A stretch of 64,000 nucleotides of DNA. It comes from JADJPO01 sp963724535. GTDB taxonomy: Bacteria > Actinomycetota > Actinomycetes > Actinomycetales > Kineosporiaceae. The stretch covers positions 51,313 through 115,312 of the forward strand of contig CAVRVD010000021.1 in NCBI GenBank assembly GCA_963724535.1, written 5' to 3'. This document shows positions 45,835-54,949 of the stretch, piece by piece. The first letter of the stretch is position 1. Each line of letters starts with the position of its first letter. Position numbers and translations under genes: made by a program. The notes beneath the pieces were generated by a model. That model was not told the origin of the DNA and searched no databases. It saw only the letters and a list, made by a program, of their open reading frames with translations.

Positions 45835-48198
45835 ATGTACGCGAGCATGATCGCGCGGGACTTCACCCGGAACCGCAGCATCACGCTGATCTTGCTCGTG
45901 CTGATGATGATTTCGGTGGTCCTGGCCACCGCGAGCGCAGGAACCCTGGTCCGCCTCACCGGCGCGTCGAGCAGGTTGATGGCCCAGGCCGAGGCGCCGC
46001 ACCTGGTGCAACTCCATGCGGGTGCCTACGACCAGCGGGAGGTGGACCGCTGGGCGGCCGAACGACCCGAGGTCGCCCACCATCAGGCGCAGTTGCTCCT
46101 GGGCATCGATGGGGCGAACCTGTTCTTCGACGGCGTGCCGCAGACCACGAACATCCAGCAGAACTCGCTAGTGGTGCCCAACCGTGAACGCGACCTGCTG
46201 CTGGACCTGGACAATCAGCCGATCATCGAGGTTGCGCCCGGCACGATCGTGCTTCCGGTGATCTACGAGGTCGAGGCCGGGCTCACGGCTGGTGACCCAG
46301 TCACGATCACCGCAGCGGACGGCTTCGTCAGAGAGTTCACGGTTGCGGGCTTCTCCCGCGACTCGATCATGAACCCCGCCATCACCAGCTCGAAACGGCT
46401 CGCGGTCTCGCCGGCGGATCTGCACGAGGTGCGCGCGCACACCGGCGAGGTCGAACACTTGGTGGAGTTCTGGGTTCGTGACCCGGGGACCCAGATCGCC
46501 CCGCTCGGGAAGGCCTACCAGGACTCCGACATGCCGAAAGCCGGCCAGATGGTCGACGCGGCGACGTTCCGGCTGTTGACCATGATCGGGGACGGGATGG
46601 TCGCCGCTGTCGTGATCCTGGTGTCGGCGCTGTTGCTGGCGGTGGGGCTGCTGTGCCTGCGCTTCTCCTTCCTCACCGCCGCCGAGCAGGACTACCGCGA
46701 GATCGGCGTGCTCAAGGCGATCGGCGTCGCGCCACGCGACGTGAAGAGGATCTACCTCACCAAGTACGCCGTGCTCGCCGCGATCGCAGCGACACTCGGT
46801 CTGGTCGGGGGGTGGGCGCTGACCCCCCTGCTTACACGGAACATCACCCGCTACATGGGATCGGTTCCGAGCATCTGGAACTGGATCATCCCGTTCCTGG
46901 CCGCCGTCGCCGTGTTCGTCGTGCTGGTGCTCTTCGTGCGGCTGCTGCTCCGTCGGTTCAACAGCATCAGCCCGGTCACCGCGCTCAGCGCCGGCGCGAC
47001 CGGAGGGCAGTCCCGCGCGGTACGCCTGCGGCTGCACCGGTCGAGGATGCCGGTGCACCTGCGGCTCGGGATCATGGACGTGCTCGGCCGTTGGCCGACC
47101 TACCTGTTGCTCTTCTTCGTCTTCGCGGTCAGCACATTCATCATGATCGTGCCGATGAGTTCCGCTACCACAACCGGCGCGCCCAACTTCATCAGCTACA
47201 TGGGCACTGGGAACGCCGACCTGCGGATCGACCTGCGCCACGCCGACGACACATCGCCGACCCAGTTCGCGCAGGCCGTCGAACGGCTCAGCGCAGACCC
47301 GGACGCGGCGACGATCGCACCGATGGTGACCACCCGGAACGCCACCGTCGACAGCGACGGCAACACCGTCAGTCTCTACGTCGAGAACGGTGACCACACC
47401 CGGCTGCCGTTGACATACGCCGACGGCCGCGCCCCGACGACGGCGTCCGAGATCTCGCTATCGCTGCTCGCCCTGAACCAAGCAGGACGCGATGTGGGCG
47501 AGACCCTGCCGGTCGAGGTCGGCGGGCAGGTCCGCGACCTGCGCATCGTCGGCAGCTATCAGGACATCACCAATGGCGGGAAGACCGCCAAGTCGGTCCT
47601 GCCCGCCGATGGGGGCGACGTGATGTGGTACATGATCGCCGTCGAGCTGGCCCCCGAGGTGGCGGCCACCGAGAAGGTGCAGGAGTACACCGAAGCACTC
47701 GCTCCGGCCAAGGTCGCCGACATCGAGCAGTGGCGAGTCCAGACCCTCGGCCCGATCGCTGAACAGATCATGGTGACCGCCCTCGTCTCAGCAGTCGTGG
47801 CGGTTGCGCTCGCGGTGCTGATCACCGCGCTGTTCACCCGGATGCTGGTCGCCCGCGACGCTGGCCAGATCGCCATCCAGCGGGCCGTCGGCGCCGACGA
47901 TGCCGGGCTGCGCGGCCAGTACCTCACCCGGATCCTGCTGGTGCTCGTGCTGGGCGTGATCGTCGGCACAGTGGCCGCGAACACGCTGGGCGAAGCTCTG
48001 TTCAACCTCATGTTCGAGGGGTTGTTCGGCGGATTCGAGTCGCTCGGCCAGGGCACGAGCCGGATCGACTTCGCCGTGAACTGGCTGCTGGCGTATCTGG
48101 CCCTGCCGGCAGCTCTTCTCGGCTCCGTCGCCGTCGCCACAGCGGCCAGCTCCCGTTTGACCGGCAATGCCAGTATCTCCGCCCTCGCCACCGAATAG
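45835..48198 (+). CDS. FtsX-like ABC transporter permease (MacB/BceB-type)
   Basis: 787 residues. Two FtsX-like permease modules: an N-terminal helix (SITLILLVLMMISVVLATAS near 14), an extracytoplasmic MacB-PCD-like region, a helix trio near 250-380 (LVSALLLAVGLLCLRFSF; IGVLKAIGVAPRDVKRIYL), a second loop, and a last trio near 650-780 (AIQRAVGADDAGLRGQYLTR). Such transporters act as mechanotransmission pumps or antimicrobial-peptide resistance modules rather than classic importers. GGAGGAAG ribosome site upstream; 5 bp separate its stop from the ATPase start. The adjacent kinase-regulator pair presumably controls both. Confidence 0.88.
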   Translation: MYASMIARDFTRNRSITLILLVLMMISVVLATASAGTLVRLTGASSRLMAQAEAPHLVQLHAGAYDQREVDRWAAERPEVAHHQAQLLLGIDGANLFFDGVPQTTNIQQNSLVVPNRERDLLLDLDNQPIIEVAPGTIVLPVIYEVEAGLTAGDPVTITAADGFVREFTVAGFSRDSIMNPAITSSKRLAVSPADLHEVRAHTGEVEHLVEFWVRDPGTQIAPLGKAYQDSDMPKAGQMVDAATFRLLTMIGDGMVAAVVILVSALLLAVGLLCLRFSFLTAAEQDYREIGVLKAIGVAPRDVKRIYLTKYAVLAAIAATLGLVGGWALTPLLTRNITRYMGSVPSIWNWIIPFLAAVAVFVVLVLFVRLLLRRFNSISPVTALSAGATGGQSRAVRLRLHRSRMPVHLRLGIMDVLGRWPTYLLLFFVFAVSTFIMIVPMSSATTTGAPNFISYMGTGNADLRIDLRHADDTSPTQFAQAVERLSADPDAATIAPMVTTRNATVDSDGNTVSLYVENGDHTRLPLTYADGRAPTTASEISLSLLALNQAGRDVGETLPVEVGGQVRDLRIVGSYQDITNGGKTAKSVLPADGGDVMWYMIAVELAPEVAATEKVQEYTEALAPAKVADIEQWRVQTLGPIAEQIMVTALVSAVVAVALAVLITALFTRMLVARDAGQIAIQRAVGADDAGLRGQYLTRILLVLVLGVIVGTVAANTLGEALFNLMFEGLFGGFESLGQGTSRIDFAVNWLLAYLALPAALLGSVAVATAASSRLTGNASISALATE

Positions 48199-48203
48199 GG
48201 GCC

Positions 48204-48989
48204 ATGATGACCACCGCAACCACCATCATCGAAGCGCAGGGACTAACCAAGGCCTTCGACGGTCAAACCGTCCTGCACGGGGTCGACCTGCAGGTCGGCG
48301 CCGGCGAGTTCGTCTCGGTGATGGGTCCCTCCGGGTCGGGCAAGTCGACCCTGCTCTACAACATCAGCGGCATGGACACGATGACCTCCGGCCACGTCCA
48401 GTTCGCCGGGCAGGACCTGGCCGCGCTGAGCCAGAAGCAGCTGGCGCGACTGCGGTTGACCAGCATGGGGTTCATCTTCCAGCACGTGCATCTGCTCAAG
48501 AACCTGTGCCTGCTCGACAACGTGGTGCTGCCGGCCTACCTGGCCGGGCTCGGCCGGCGGGAGGAGCTCAACGAACGCGCGATGTCCCTGATGGAGCGCA
48601 CCGGGGTGGCCCAGCTGGCGGATCGGGACGTCTCCGAAGCCTCCGGCGGTCAGCTGCAGCGCGTCGGGATCTGTCGGGCCCTGATCAACCACCCGACGAT
48701 CCTGTTCGGCGACGAACCGACCGGCGCGGTGGACTCGACCGCAGCCTCCGAGATCATGGACATCCTCGGTGAGCTCAACGCCGACGGCACGACGGTCATG
48801 CTGGTCACCCACGACCCCTGGGTGGCCGCCCGCACCGATCGGGTGCTGTACATGGTCGACGGCCGCATCGTCGGAGACCGCAACCATGGCCGGTACGCCG
48901 GCACGGACCTCGATCAGCGGCAGGCCGAGGTGATCAGGTGGCGACTGGAGCAGGACACTGCGCAGCCCGATCGGCTGGCCACCGCTTGA
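48204..48989 (+). CDS. ABC transporter ATP-binding protein (MacB/LolD-type)
   Basis: 261 residues. Walker A GPSGSGKSTLLY near 47, Q-loop near 90 (TSMGFIFQHVHLLKNL), signature EASGGQLQRVGICRAL near 148, Walker B TILFGDEPTGAVDS near 172 and H-loop VTHDPWVAARTDR near 205. The short, compact LolD-like layout and adjacency to the FtsX permease define a two-component export or envelope module. Confidence 0.9.
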   Translation: MMTTATTIIEAQGLTKAFDGQTVLHGVDLQVGAGEFVSVMGPSGSGKSTLLYNISGMDTMTSGHVQFAGQDLAALSQKQLARLRLTSMGFIFQHVHLLKNLCLLDNVVLPAYLAGLGRREELNERAMSLMERTGVAQLADRDVSEASGGQLQRVGICRALINHPTILFGDEPTGAVDSTAASEIMDILGELNADGTTVMLVTHDPWVAARTDRVLYMVDGRIVGDRNHGRYAGTDLDQRQAEVIRWRLEQDTAQPDRLATA

Positions 48990-49115
48990 GCCGGAGTCGT
49001 GCCCGAGGTTCGCCCTGCAACATCAGCCGAGGGATCCAGCGGCGTTTCCGCACGCCGGCGAACGACGCGTGGTCGACGGGAGGTGCTCGGCGTCGTCGAG
49101 CATCGGCGCGAACCC

Positions 49116-49133
49116 GGGCCATACACGTGCCAT
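49116..49133 (+). repeat. Copy of a GGGCCAT-ACAC-GTGCCAT motif
   Basis: Nearly identical to the pair of 7-bp direct repeats beside the integrase (56962-56979). Possibly a former integration or excisionase arm site. Confidence 0.4.
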
Positions 49134-49358
49134 AGGGAAGCTGGTAGCGAGATCGACGGCGGCGGGTTCCCAGACGACCGTGAACGTCACCTGTCGAAGC
49201 CGAGGCGATGCCTGACTTCCTGTGCGGGACCCAGTTCGTCCCGTCGCCAGCCTCGCGAAGCCGCGGGTCCTCGGTGCGGTCAGGGCGAGGGCGCGGGTTG
49301 CAGCGGCAGGTGGGTGCCGAACCCCTGATGCGGGCGCGGGCTGCTGCTGCTACTGCTA

Positions 49359-49397
49359 TGTGGTTCCCCGAACCCTCCACGATTCGGGGGAACCACA
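49359..49397. other. Strong 14-bp inverted repeat
   Basis: TGTGGTTCCCCGAA (49359-49372), a 10-nt loop, then TTCGGGGGAACCACA (49383-49397): the arms match except for one extra G. It lies about 80 bp past the stop of the EamA remnant on the minus strand and 370 bp past the ABC ATPase on the plus strand. A terminator role is plausible, though no T-tract is present. Confidence 0.5.
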
Positions 49398-49475
49398 CAG
49401 CGCCGGCTCGCGCCGTCCGCAGCCACCGCAGATCCACGATGCGCCTTCCACCGTGCCGTCGCGCTGTGCCCCGCG

Positions 49476-49690
49476 CTACCGCGCGCCGGTCCTTTGGGTG
49501 CCGGCCCCGGCGAGGACGACGCATGCGATGCCGGCGACAACGCCTACGGTCGGTACCTGGGCCAGAAGGACCAGCCCGATCATCGCCGCGATGGCCGGTT
49601 CGAGGCACATGACGGTGCCGAACGCCGCGACCGTGAGGCGGCGAAGCGTCGGCGAAGAACCGCCCGGATGTCCTCTTGACGGAAGGCACT
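49476..49690 (-). pseudogene. C-terminal remnant of an EamA-family (drug/metabolite) transporter
   Basis: The minus frame ends at TAG 49476. It reads TLRRLTVAAFGTVMCLEPAI, then AAMIGLVLLAQVPTVGVVAG and CVVLAGAGTQRTGAR: the last two helices of RhtA/EamA-type exporters (pattern L-E-P-A-x-A-A-x-x-G). The rest of the gene is missing upstream, replaced by unrelated sequence next to the WS/DGAT end. Confidence 0.6.
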
Positions 49691-49759
49691 GGCTGTTCGG
49701 GCTCGGAGCACCTCGGCCGGACTGATCGCCTTCATGCCGGGGCTATCGAAGACTGAGAA

Positions 49760-51250
49760 CTACCGGACGGCGAGCGCCAGCACTTCGGCCAGACCCGCCT
49801 CCATGCATCTCATCAGCACGTCGTCGTCGGGCACGGCGGCTGCGTCGACGGTGAGCCCGATGCAGCAGATGCCGACGTGCGACAGCATCGCCGCCATCAT
49901 CGCCACCCCGGGCAGCGGGCCGAACGGGTAGACCCGCAGCACCTCGGCCCCGGCCAGGTAGACCCGCTCGGTCAGCCCCGGAACGTTCGACGCGGACAGG
50001 TCGGTGCGCGCACCGAGCTCGATCACGGCGGCGCCCACGGCTGAGGGCAGCCGGTTCACCACCGGCGTCAGCATCGAGAACGAGTCCAGCGCCGGTTCGT
50101 TGAGCTGCGACAGGATGGCGCCGCGCAGTGCGGCGACCCGCTCCGCCGGGTCGGCGATGCCGATCGGCGCCGCCAGCATCGCGCCCGCGAACCGGTTGCC
50201 GCCCAACGGGTCGTCGGCCCGCCGCAGCGACACCGGCACCGTGATCGGGATCTCCTCGATCTCGACGCCGTGGTGCTCGTGATAGCGCCGAAGCCCGCCG
50301 AGGAGCGCCGCCAGGTAGGCGTCGTTCACCGAACTCCCGGCGGACTTACCGGCCGCGCGTAGATCCGCCAGCGGGCACTCCAGGGTTCGCAGCAGCCAAC
50401 GCCGCCCGTCGCGGTTGCGTAGCAGAGGCGACGGCTCCGCCGCGGGCGGCGAGAGCACCCGGCGTAGCGACGCCCCGAAGCGCACCCCGTCGCTCACCGC
50501 GCCCAGCGGGTCGGTGACCACGCGGCGTCCGGCTGAGACAAGGTTGCCCACGACGCTCGGTGTGTGGCGCACCGACTCCATTGCGCCGTGCACGGTCAAC
50601 CCGAGCCGGTCCGGCTCGACCGGTTCGGTGGATGGGACCGGTTGTGGAGCAATGGGTTTGTGTTTGGTGTGCTTGCGAGTGCGGCTCTGCACGGTCGACA
50701 ACAGCTGGACGGCGCCCAGCCCGTCGGTCAGCGAGTGGTGCAGCTTGAGGAAGTACGCGGCCCGGACCCCCTCGCCCTCCCCGTCGCCCTCCCCGACCAG
50801 GCCCTCGATGAGGGTGGCCTCCCACAGCGGCCGGGTGCGATCGAACGGTGTGATCGCGAGGGACTGAACGAGTTCCAACAGATCGGCCATCGTGTTGCGC
50901 GACCCCAGCTCGACCCGGCGCAGGTGGTAGGCGAGCGCGAAGTGGGCATCGGCAGCCCAGGCGGGCGGCCCGGTGGGCAGCAACGGCTCGACCACCCGCT
51001 GTCGGGAGCGCGGCACCAGCGACGTGGCCCATTCGTGTGCCGACACCAGCCGGTCCCAGCCGGGCACGCAGTCGAGCAGCAGCAGGCTGCAGATCGTCGA
51101 GGAGTGCTGCGGGTGCCGCTCCGAGCGCCACATCGTGGTCTCGAGCTCGTTCATCCGCTCGGCGCGGCCCCACTGTCCTGCCGCTGCCCAGGCAGCGCGA
51201 TTGCGGGCCTGCGCAGCGTCGTCCAGTGGGGTGTCGTTCGGGTCGACCAT
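49760..51250 (-). CDS. Wax ester synthase / diacylglycerol acyltransferase (WS/DGAT)
   Basis: 496 residues from ATG 51250. The catalytic motif HHSLTDG (as LKLHHSLTDGLGAVQL near 158) is the HHxxxDG of bacterial WS/DGATs. Further family features are PFDRTRPLWEATLIEG near 130, SVNDAYLAALLGGLRRY near 300 and the C-terminal SNVPGLTERVYLAGAEV near 425. It transfers acyl groups from acyl-CoA to diacylglycerol or fatty alcohols, making triacylglycerol or wax reserves. Its ATG overlaps the stop of a gpsA-like stump (TGATG), and it follows plsC and plsB, so the cluster carries acylglycerol assembly from glycerol-3-phosphate. An in-frame longer start (51484) has no family support. Confidence 0.9.
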   Translation of the reverse strand: MVDPNDTPLDDAAQARNRAAWAAAGQWGRAERMNELETTMWRSERHPQHSSTICSLLLLDCVPGWDRLVSAHEWATSLVPRSRQRVVEPLLPTGPPAWAADAHFALAYHLRRVELGSRNTMADLLELVQSLAITPFDRTRPLWEATLIEGLVGEGDGEGEGVRAAYFLKLHHSLTDGLGAVQLLSTVQSRTRKHTKHKPIAPQPVPSTEPVEPDRLGLTVHGAMESVRHTPSVVGNLVSAGRRVVTDPLGAVSDGVRFGASLRRVLSPPAAEPSPLLRNRDGRRWLLRTLECPLADLRAAGKSAGSSVNDAYLAALLGGLRRYHEHHGVEIEEIPITVPVSLRRADDPLGGNRFAGAMLAAPIGIADPAERVAALRGAILSQLNEPALDSFSMLTPVVNRLPSAVGAAVIELGARTDLSASNVPGLTERVYLAGAEVLRVYPFGPLPGVAMMAAMLSHVGICCIGLTVDAAAVPDDDVLMRCMEAGLAEVLALAVR

Positions 51251-51357
51251 CACCAGGCCGTGCCCTCGAACCCGTGAGCATGGGCGCGTTGCGCCGCGAT
51301 CGACGCGACTGCGCTGCCCCACGACCCGCCGCCGAGCACGGTCATCCGTGGTTGCAT
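51250..51357 (-). pseudogene. 35-codon stump of NAD(P)H glycerol-3-phosphate dehydrogenase (gpsA)
   Basis: ATG 51357 opens MTVLGGGSWGSAVASIAA, the GxGxxG Rossmann start of GpsA (usual form GGGSWG). It then runs only about 15 further codons to TGA at 51250-51252, with no catalytic region. The stop shares a base with the WS/DGAT ATG. Either an internal deletion of a once functional gpsA, kept as a short coupling ORF, or chance retention of the N-terminus. Confidence 0.65.
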
Positions 51358-51363
51358 CTGCCC

Positions 51364-52800
51364 TCACCGATCCCTCTCGTTCTGCGGCCAGTCGGCCATG
51401 GTGCGCTCGAACGCGCGATGCAGCGCGGCGACCTGGTCGTCCAGCGTCTCCAGTCTCCAGTGATGCACCGGCGGAAGCACGCACACCTCGACCACTCCGG
51501 GCCGGATGACCTTGGCATGGCGGGGCAGGATCTCGCCGGCGTTGCGCAGCACCACGCCCACCACCGGCACCCCCGCCTGAATCGCCAGATGGAACGCCCC
51601 TTTGCGGAACCGTCCCAGCACCGGCGTCGGCGCCCGGGTACCCTCGGGGAAGATCAACAGCGAGGTCCCGCCACGGATCCGCTCGGCGAGCGTGGCCAAC
51701 GTGGCCCGGGCCTGCTCGGAGTTGCTCCGGTCGATGTAGGCCGGGTCGAGCAGCACCGAGCCGAGGATCGCCCGCGGGTCGTACCGGGCCTCCTTCTTCG
51801 CCACCACGGTGAAGTCCCCCCGCAGCAACGACGCCACCACGACCGGGTCGATCGCGCTCTGGTGGTTGGCCACGACGATCGCCGGGCGGACGCCGTCCAG
51901 ATGGTGTGAACCGGTGACCTGCAACCGAACCCCGGCCAGGCGCAGCCCGCTGTCGCAGGCCAGCGCGATACCCGTGTTGATGCCGCGGCGCCGGCTGCCG
52001 GTCACCACACCGAGCGCCGCCCCGGTCATCGCGCCGATGTTCATGCCACCAAGCGCCAGCGCGGTACGCGCCAACGACACCAGGTCGCCTCCCGGCGGGT
52101 CGCGCAGGTCAAGCACAGGCCAGCCGAACCGGCCCGCGGCGTCGCGCAGCCCCACGTCCGGGCTCAGTGCCACCGGGCGACCCACGGTGGCGAGGAAATC
52201 GATGTCCTCCACGCCGTTCCCGTAGCCGTGGCTGCGCAACAGGTCGACGCCGTGCGAGCGGGCGAAGGCACGTACCCCGCGTGCCTTGCCCGGGCCCCAG
52301 AGCATGCGGCCCCTGGTCTTGCCGGTGAACAAGCCTTCGCGTACCTCGAGCCGGGTGCAGACCAGGTGCTCGATGCCGAGATCTCTTGCCACCGGCCGGA
52401 TCTGGTACTCGGTGGCCGCCGATGAGACCACCAGGGTGTGCCCCATCCGCTGGTGGGCGCGGACCAGCTCGCGGGCCTCGCGCCGGATCGTCCCGGCGAT
52501 CTTCTGAGCGAACAGCCGCTCACCGAGGTCGGCGAAGGTGTCCTCGGTCTGGCCCGCGAGCGCCGCGAACGCCAGGTCGCCCACCTTGAGCGGATCGCCC
52601 CCGAGGTAGGTGCCGTCGACAGCGGCGGCGACCGTCTGCACCGCGGCGCGCAGTCCGATGTCGCCCCGCCGCACCCCGTCCTTGAAGAACGCGTTGGCGG
52701 TGAACCCGGCGACCAGGGTGCCGTCCAGGTCGAAGAACGCGCCTACCTCGGGCCCGGACGGCCCGGCGGCGATCGCCTCCAGGTGTTCACGCAGGTCCAC
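51364..52800 (-). CDS. plsC: Fused HAD-IB phosphatase / 1-acylglycerol-3-phosphate acyltransferase
   Basis: 478 residues from GTG 52800. The N-terminal HAD-IB domain has AFFDLDGTLVAGFTA near 21 (DxDGT nucleophile) and VVSSAATEYQIRPVARDLG near 122. The C-terminal PlsC acyltransferase has VVANHQSAIDPVVV near 313 (HxxxxD as NHQSAID), VAKKEARYDPRAILG and the glycerol-phosphate-binding FPEGTRAPTPV near 388. This is the actinobacterial layout (as in M. tuberculosis Rv2483c) that acylates lysophosphatidate, with a possible PA-phosphatase-like HAD part. It begins 14 bp inside plsB and ends 6 bp before the gpsA stump. Confidence 0.88.
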   Translation of the reverse strand: MDLREHLEAIAAGPSGPEVGAFFDLDGTLVAGFTANAFFKDGVRRGDIGLRAAVQTVAAAVDGTYLGGDPLKVGDLAFAALAGQTEDTFADLGERLFAQKIAGTIRREARELVRAHQRMGHTLVVSSAATEYQIRPVARDLGIEHLVCTRLEVREGLFTGKTRGRMLWGPGKARGVRAFARSHGVDLLRSHGYGNGVEDIDFLATVGRPVALSPDVGLRDAAGRFGWPVLDLRDPPGGDLVSLARTALALGGMNIGAMTGAALGVVTGSRRRGINTGIALACDSGLRLAGVRLQVTGSHHLDGVRPAIVVANHQSAIDPVVVASLLRGDFTVVAKKEARYDPRAILGSVLLDPAYIDRSNSEQARATLATLAERIRGGTSLLIFPEGTRAPTPVLGRFRKGAFHLAIQAGVPVVGVVLRNAGEILPRHAKVIRPGVVEVCVLPPVHHWRLETLDDQVAALHRAFERTMADWPQNERDR

Positions 52801-54652
52801 GGCTCTCCTTCGCGCGCATGCCCTCCGCGGCGCCTGCCAGCTCGGCGATGTCCTCCAGCTGCCGGACGACGCCACTCACCTCCACGAGGAACGCCCGCCG
52901 CCGCTCGGCGAGGCCCCCACCTTCCTGGGTCGAGGCTGTCAGCAGCCCGCGATGACCGGCGAGCTTCAGGGCAGTGCGGAACAGCTCCAGCGAGACCGAC
53001 TCGGCGCTGGCGATGCGGCGCTCCAGCTCCCACTGCGCACCCACGTGCAGGGCGTCGGTCAACAGCTCCTCCTGCGCCGCGGCGTCCAGCTCGGCATCGC
53101 CCGCGGCGGCGAGCCGATCGGCAATCACCAGGTAGGCATCCAGGAAGGGCCGCAGCACAAGGTTGGCCAGGTGCGGCCGAGCCCCCTCGAGCAGGCTGCG
53201 GGCGGTGGCGACGGTGAAGGGATCGGGCACCCCCGTGCCCGCCGAGTCGCCCGCGAGCAACGCCAGCTCGTGCTGCAGCTCGGCCAGGAACACGGTGCGT
53301 GACCCGAAGAAGAACTCGAACTTGAGCAGGTCACGCAGCCGCAGCGCCTGCTGCCATGCCACCTGCACCGCGCCGCCCTCGACCTCCGGGGCGACCGTGG
53401 GGTCGGCGTCCTCGGCGGCCAACAGAGCCACCTCGCCGATCGCCCGCTCCACCAAGATGTGGATCACCGTGTTGCGGTAGAACGCGGCAACCAGGTGCTG
53501 CTCCGGCGCGATCCGCCACACCGGCTCGACCCCTGCGTCGTAGCAGGTCAGCACACCCGAGGCCACGAGCTCATGCAGCGCCCGCCGGATCGTCGAGCGA
53601 TCGGTCAGCGTCGCGGCCCCTGCCACCGGCCAACCACGAGCCTCTATATAGCCAGCCAGCGGCTCCACCGTGGACAGCACCCGGTGGAAGGTGAGCGCCC
53701 GGTCGGCGCCGAGCAGCGCCAGGCACACGATCGCGGTCACCGTCACCGGGGTGGCGCGGTTGATCCGGTAGCTGACGTCGAGCGCGACTCGCTCGACACA
53801 CCGCATGGGGTCGTTGCCCTCGAGCCGCAGCTGCGCCATCCGTTCCCGCAACGGCAGCGGCTCGCCGACCGCGAGGTAGGCCCGACCCAGCCGCTGCCGC
53901 TGCAAGCGCGCGAAGGAGACCAACCAGCGGATGTCCTCGGGACGCTTGCGGCCACCGCGGGCCTCGGAGGTCATCCGGGCCACCTCGTGCAGCTGGTCGT
54001 AGACGATGGCCACTGGCACCACCATCACATCCGGCACCTGCTCGCCCGCAGGATCGGGGTCAGCCTGGACCGCGTCGACCAGGTACCGCAGAATGCCGTG
54101 CACAGGCGGGCGCAGCTTGCCGGTGCGGGTGCGGCCCCCCTCGATCGACCAGGCCAGGTTGGCGCGCTCCCGAACCAGGTGGGCGATGTAGCCGCGCAGC
54201 GCCAGCCGGTACACCGGCGCATCCCGGGTCGCCCGGCGGATGAAGATGATGCCGGTCCGGCTGGCAAGGCGCCCCAGCACCGGCAGGTCGAGGTTCGCGC
54301 CGCCGAAGGTGAAGGTCGGTGAGAACCGCCGCGCTGCCAGCGCCAAAGGCAGCACCCAGCCGTCCAGGTAGGAGCGGTGAGAGAACACCAGCGCCAGGCT
54401 GTGGCCACGGTCCAACGCCCGCAGCCGGGCCAGTTCCTCCTCGTCGACCAGCACGTCGTGCGCGCGTAACATCCACGCGCCGAACCGGTTCCACGACCGG
54501 GTGGCCCGCTCGCCGTGCGAGGCGAGCATCTCAGTGAGGTACCTCCGCGCCTCCACGCGAACCTGCGCCAGGGGTACCTCGTGCTGCTCGGCATACTGCT
54601 CGAGGGCCGCCGCGAACGACGGCTCCTCGAGCAGCTCACCGGCCGACGTCAC
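52787..54652 (-). CDS. plsB: Glycerol-3-phosphate acyltransferase (PlsB-type), shortened N-terminus
   Basis: 621 residues from GTG 54652 (another GTG about 45 bp upstream is possible). The acyltransferase blocks are intact: FSHRSYLDGWVLPLALAARR near 80 (HRSYxD), FGGANLDLPVLGRL near 108, IIFIRRATRDAPVYRLALRG near 127, WSIEGGRTRTGKLRPP near 157. A conserved C-terminal half follows (FYRNTVIHILVERAI near 396; ALRLRDLLKFEFFFGSR near 440). It acylates glycerol-3-phosphate at sn-1 at the membrane. Mycobacterial PlsB2 has about 150 extra N-terminal residues absent here. The open frame continues upstream into an acyl-CoA synthetase remnant through a 9-bp repeat, but I do not read that as one protein. 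Confidence 0.85.
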   Translation of the reverse strand: MTSAGELLEEPSFAAALEQYAEQHEVPLAQVRVEARRYLTEMLASHGERATRSWNRFGAWMLRAHDVLVDEEELARLRALDRGHSLALVFSHRSYLDGWVLPLALAARRFSPTFTFGGANLDLPVLGRLASRTGIIFIRRATRDAPVYRLALRGYIAHLVRERANLAWSIEGGRTRTGKLRPPVHGILRYLVDAVQADPDPAGEQVPDVMVVPVAIVYDQLHEVARMTSEARGGRKRPEDIRWLVSFARLQRQRLGRAYLAVGEPLPLRERMAQLRLEGNDPMRCVERVALDVSYRINRATPVTVTAIVCLALLGADRALTFHRVLSTVEPLAGYIEARGWPVAGAATLTDRSTIRRALHELVASGVLTCYDAGVEPVWRIAPEQHLVAAFYRNTVIHILVERAIGEVALLAAEDADPTVAPEVEGGAVQVAWQQALRLRDLLKFEFFFGSRTVFLAELQHELALLAGDSAGTGVPDPFTVATARSLLEGARPHLANLVLRPFLDAYLVIADRLAAAGDAELDAAAQEELLTDALHVGAQWELERRIASAESVSLELFRTALKLAGHRGLLTASTQEGGGLAERRRAFLVEVSGVVRQLEDIAELAGAAEGMRAKESRGPA

Positions 54653-54733
54653 GAGACCCCGCCGACAAGGTCGACCTGAGCCGAGAAGCACATGCAGTGA
54701 CCCTAGCCCGCCGCACCGCCCGCGGCCCGCCGC

Positions 54734-54764
54734 GACTGGAGCGACTGGAGCGACTGGAGCGACG
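54734..54764 (+). repeat. 9-bp tandem repeat GACTGGAGC, about 3.5 copies
   Basis: Between plsB and the acyl-CoA synthetase remnant; on the minus strand it reads as VAP repeats. Probably replication slippage in junction DNA. Confidence 0.8.
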
Positions 54765-54949
54765 GGGACGATGGGGGCCGACGGCGCGCGGATAATCGGC
54801 AGAGCGACCAGGGATGGCGAGATGCTGGCTGCACGACTGTTCGGGGCCGGGGATATCCGTGTGGTGGGGGAGTGGTGCCGATGGCCTGGCCGCAGCTGAC
54901 CACCATGCGCCAGCCGCTGCGGGAGATGGGCCGGGTCGCCGTGGTCGAG

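Larger units (their letters stand above)
48990..49475. other. 486-bp gap with a direct-repeat motif and a hairpin
   Basis: No gene seen. It holds the GGGCCAT-ACAC-GTGCCAT motif (49116-49133) and a strong inverted repeat (49359-49397), before an EamA transporter remnant on the minus strand. Confidence 0.5.
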
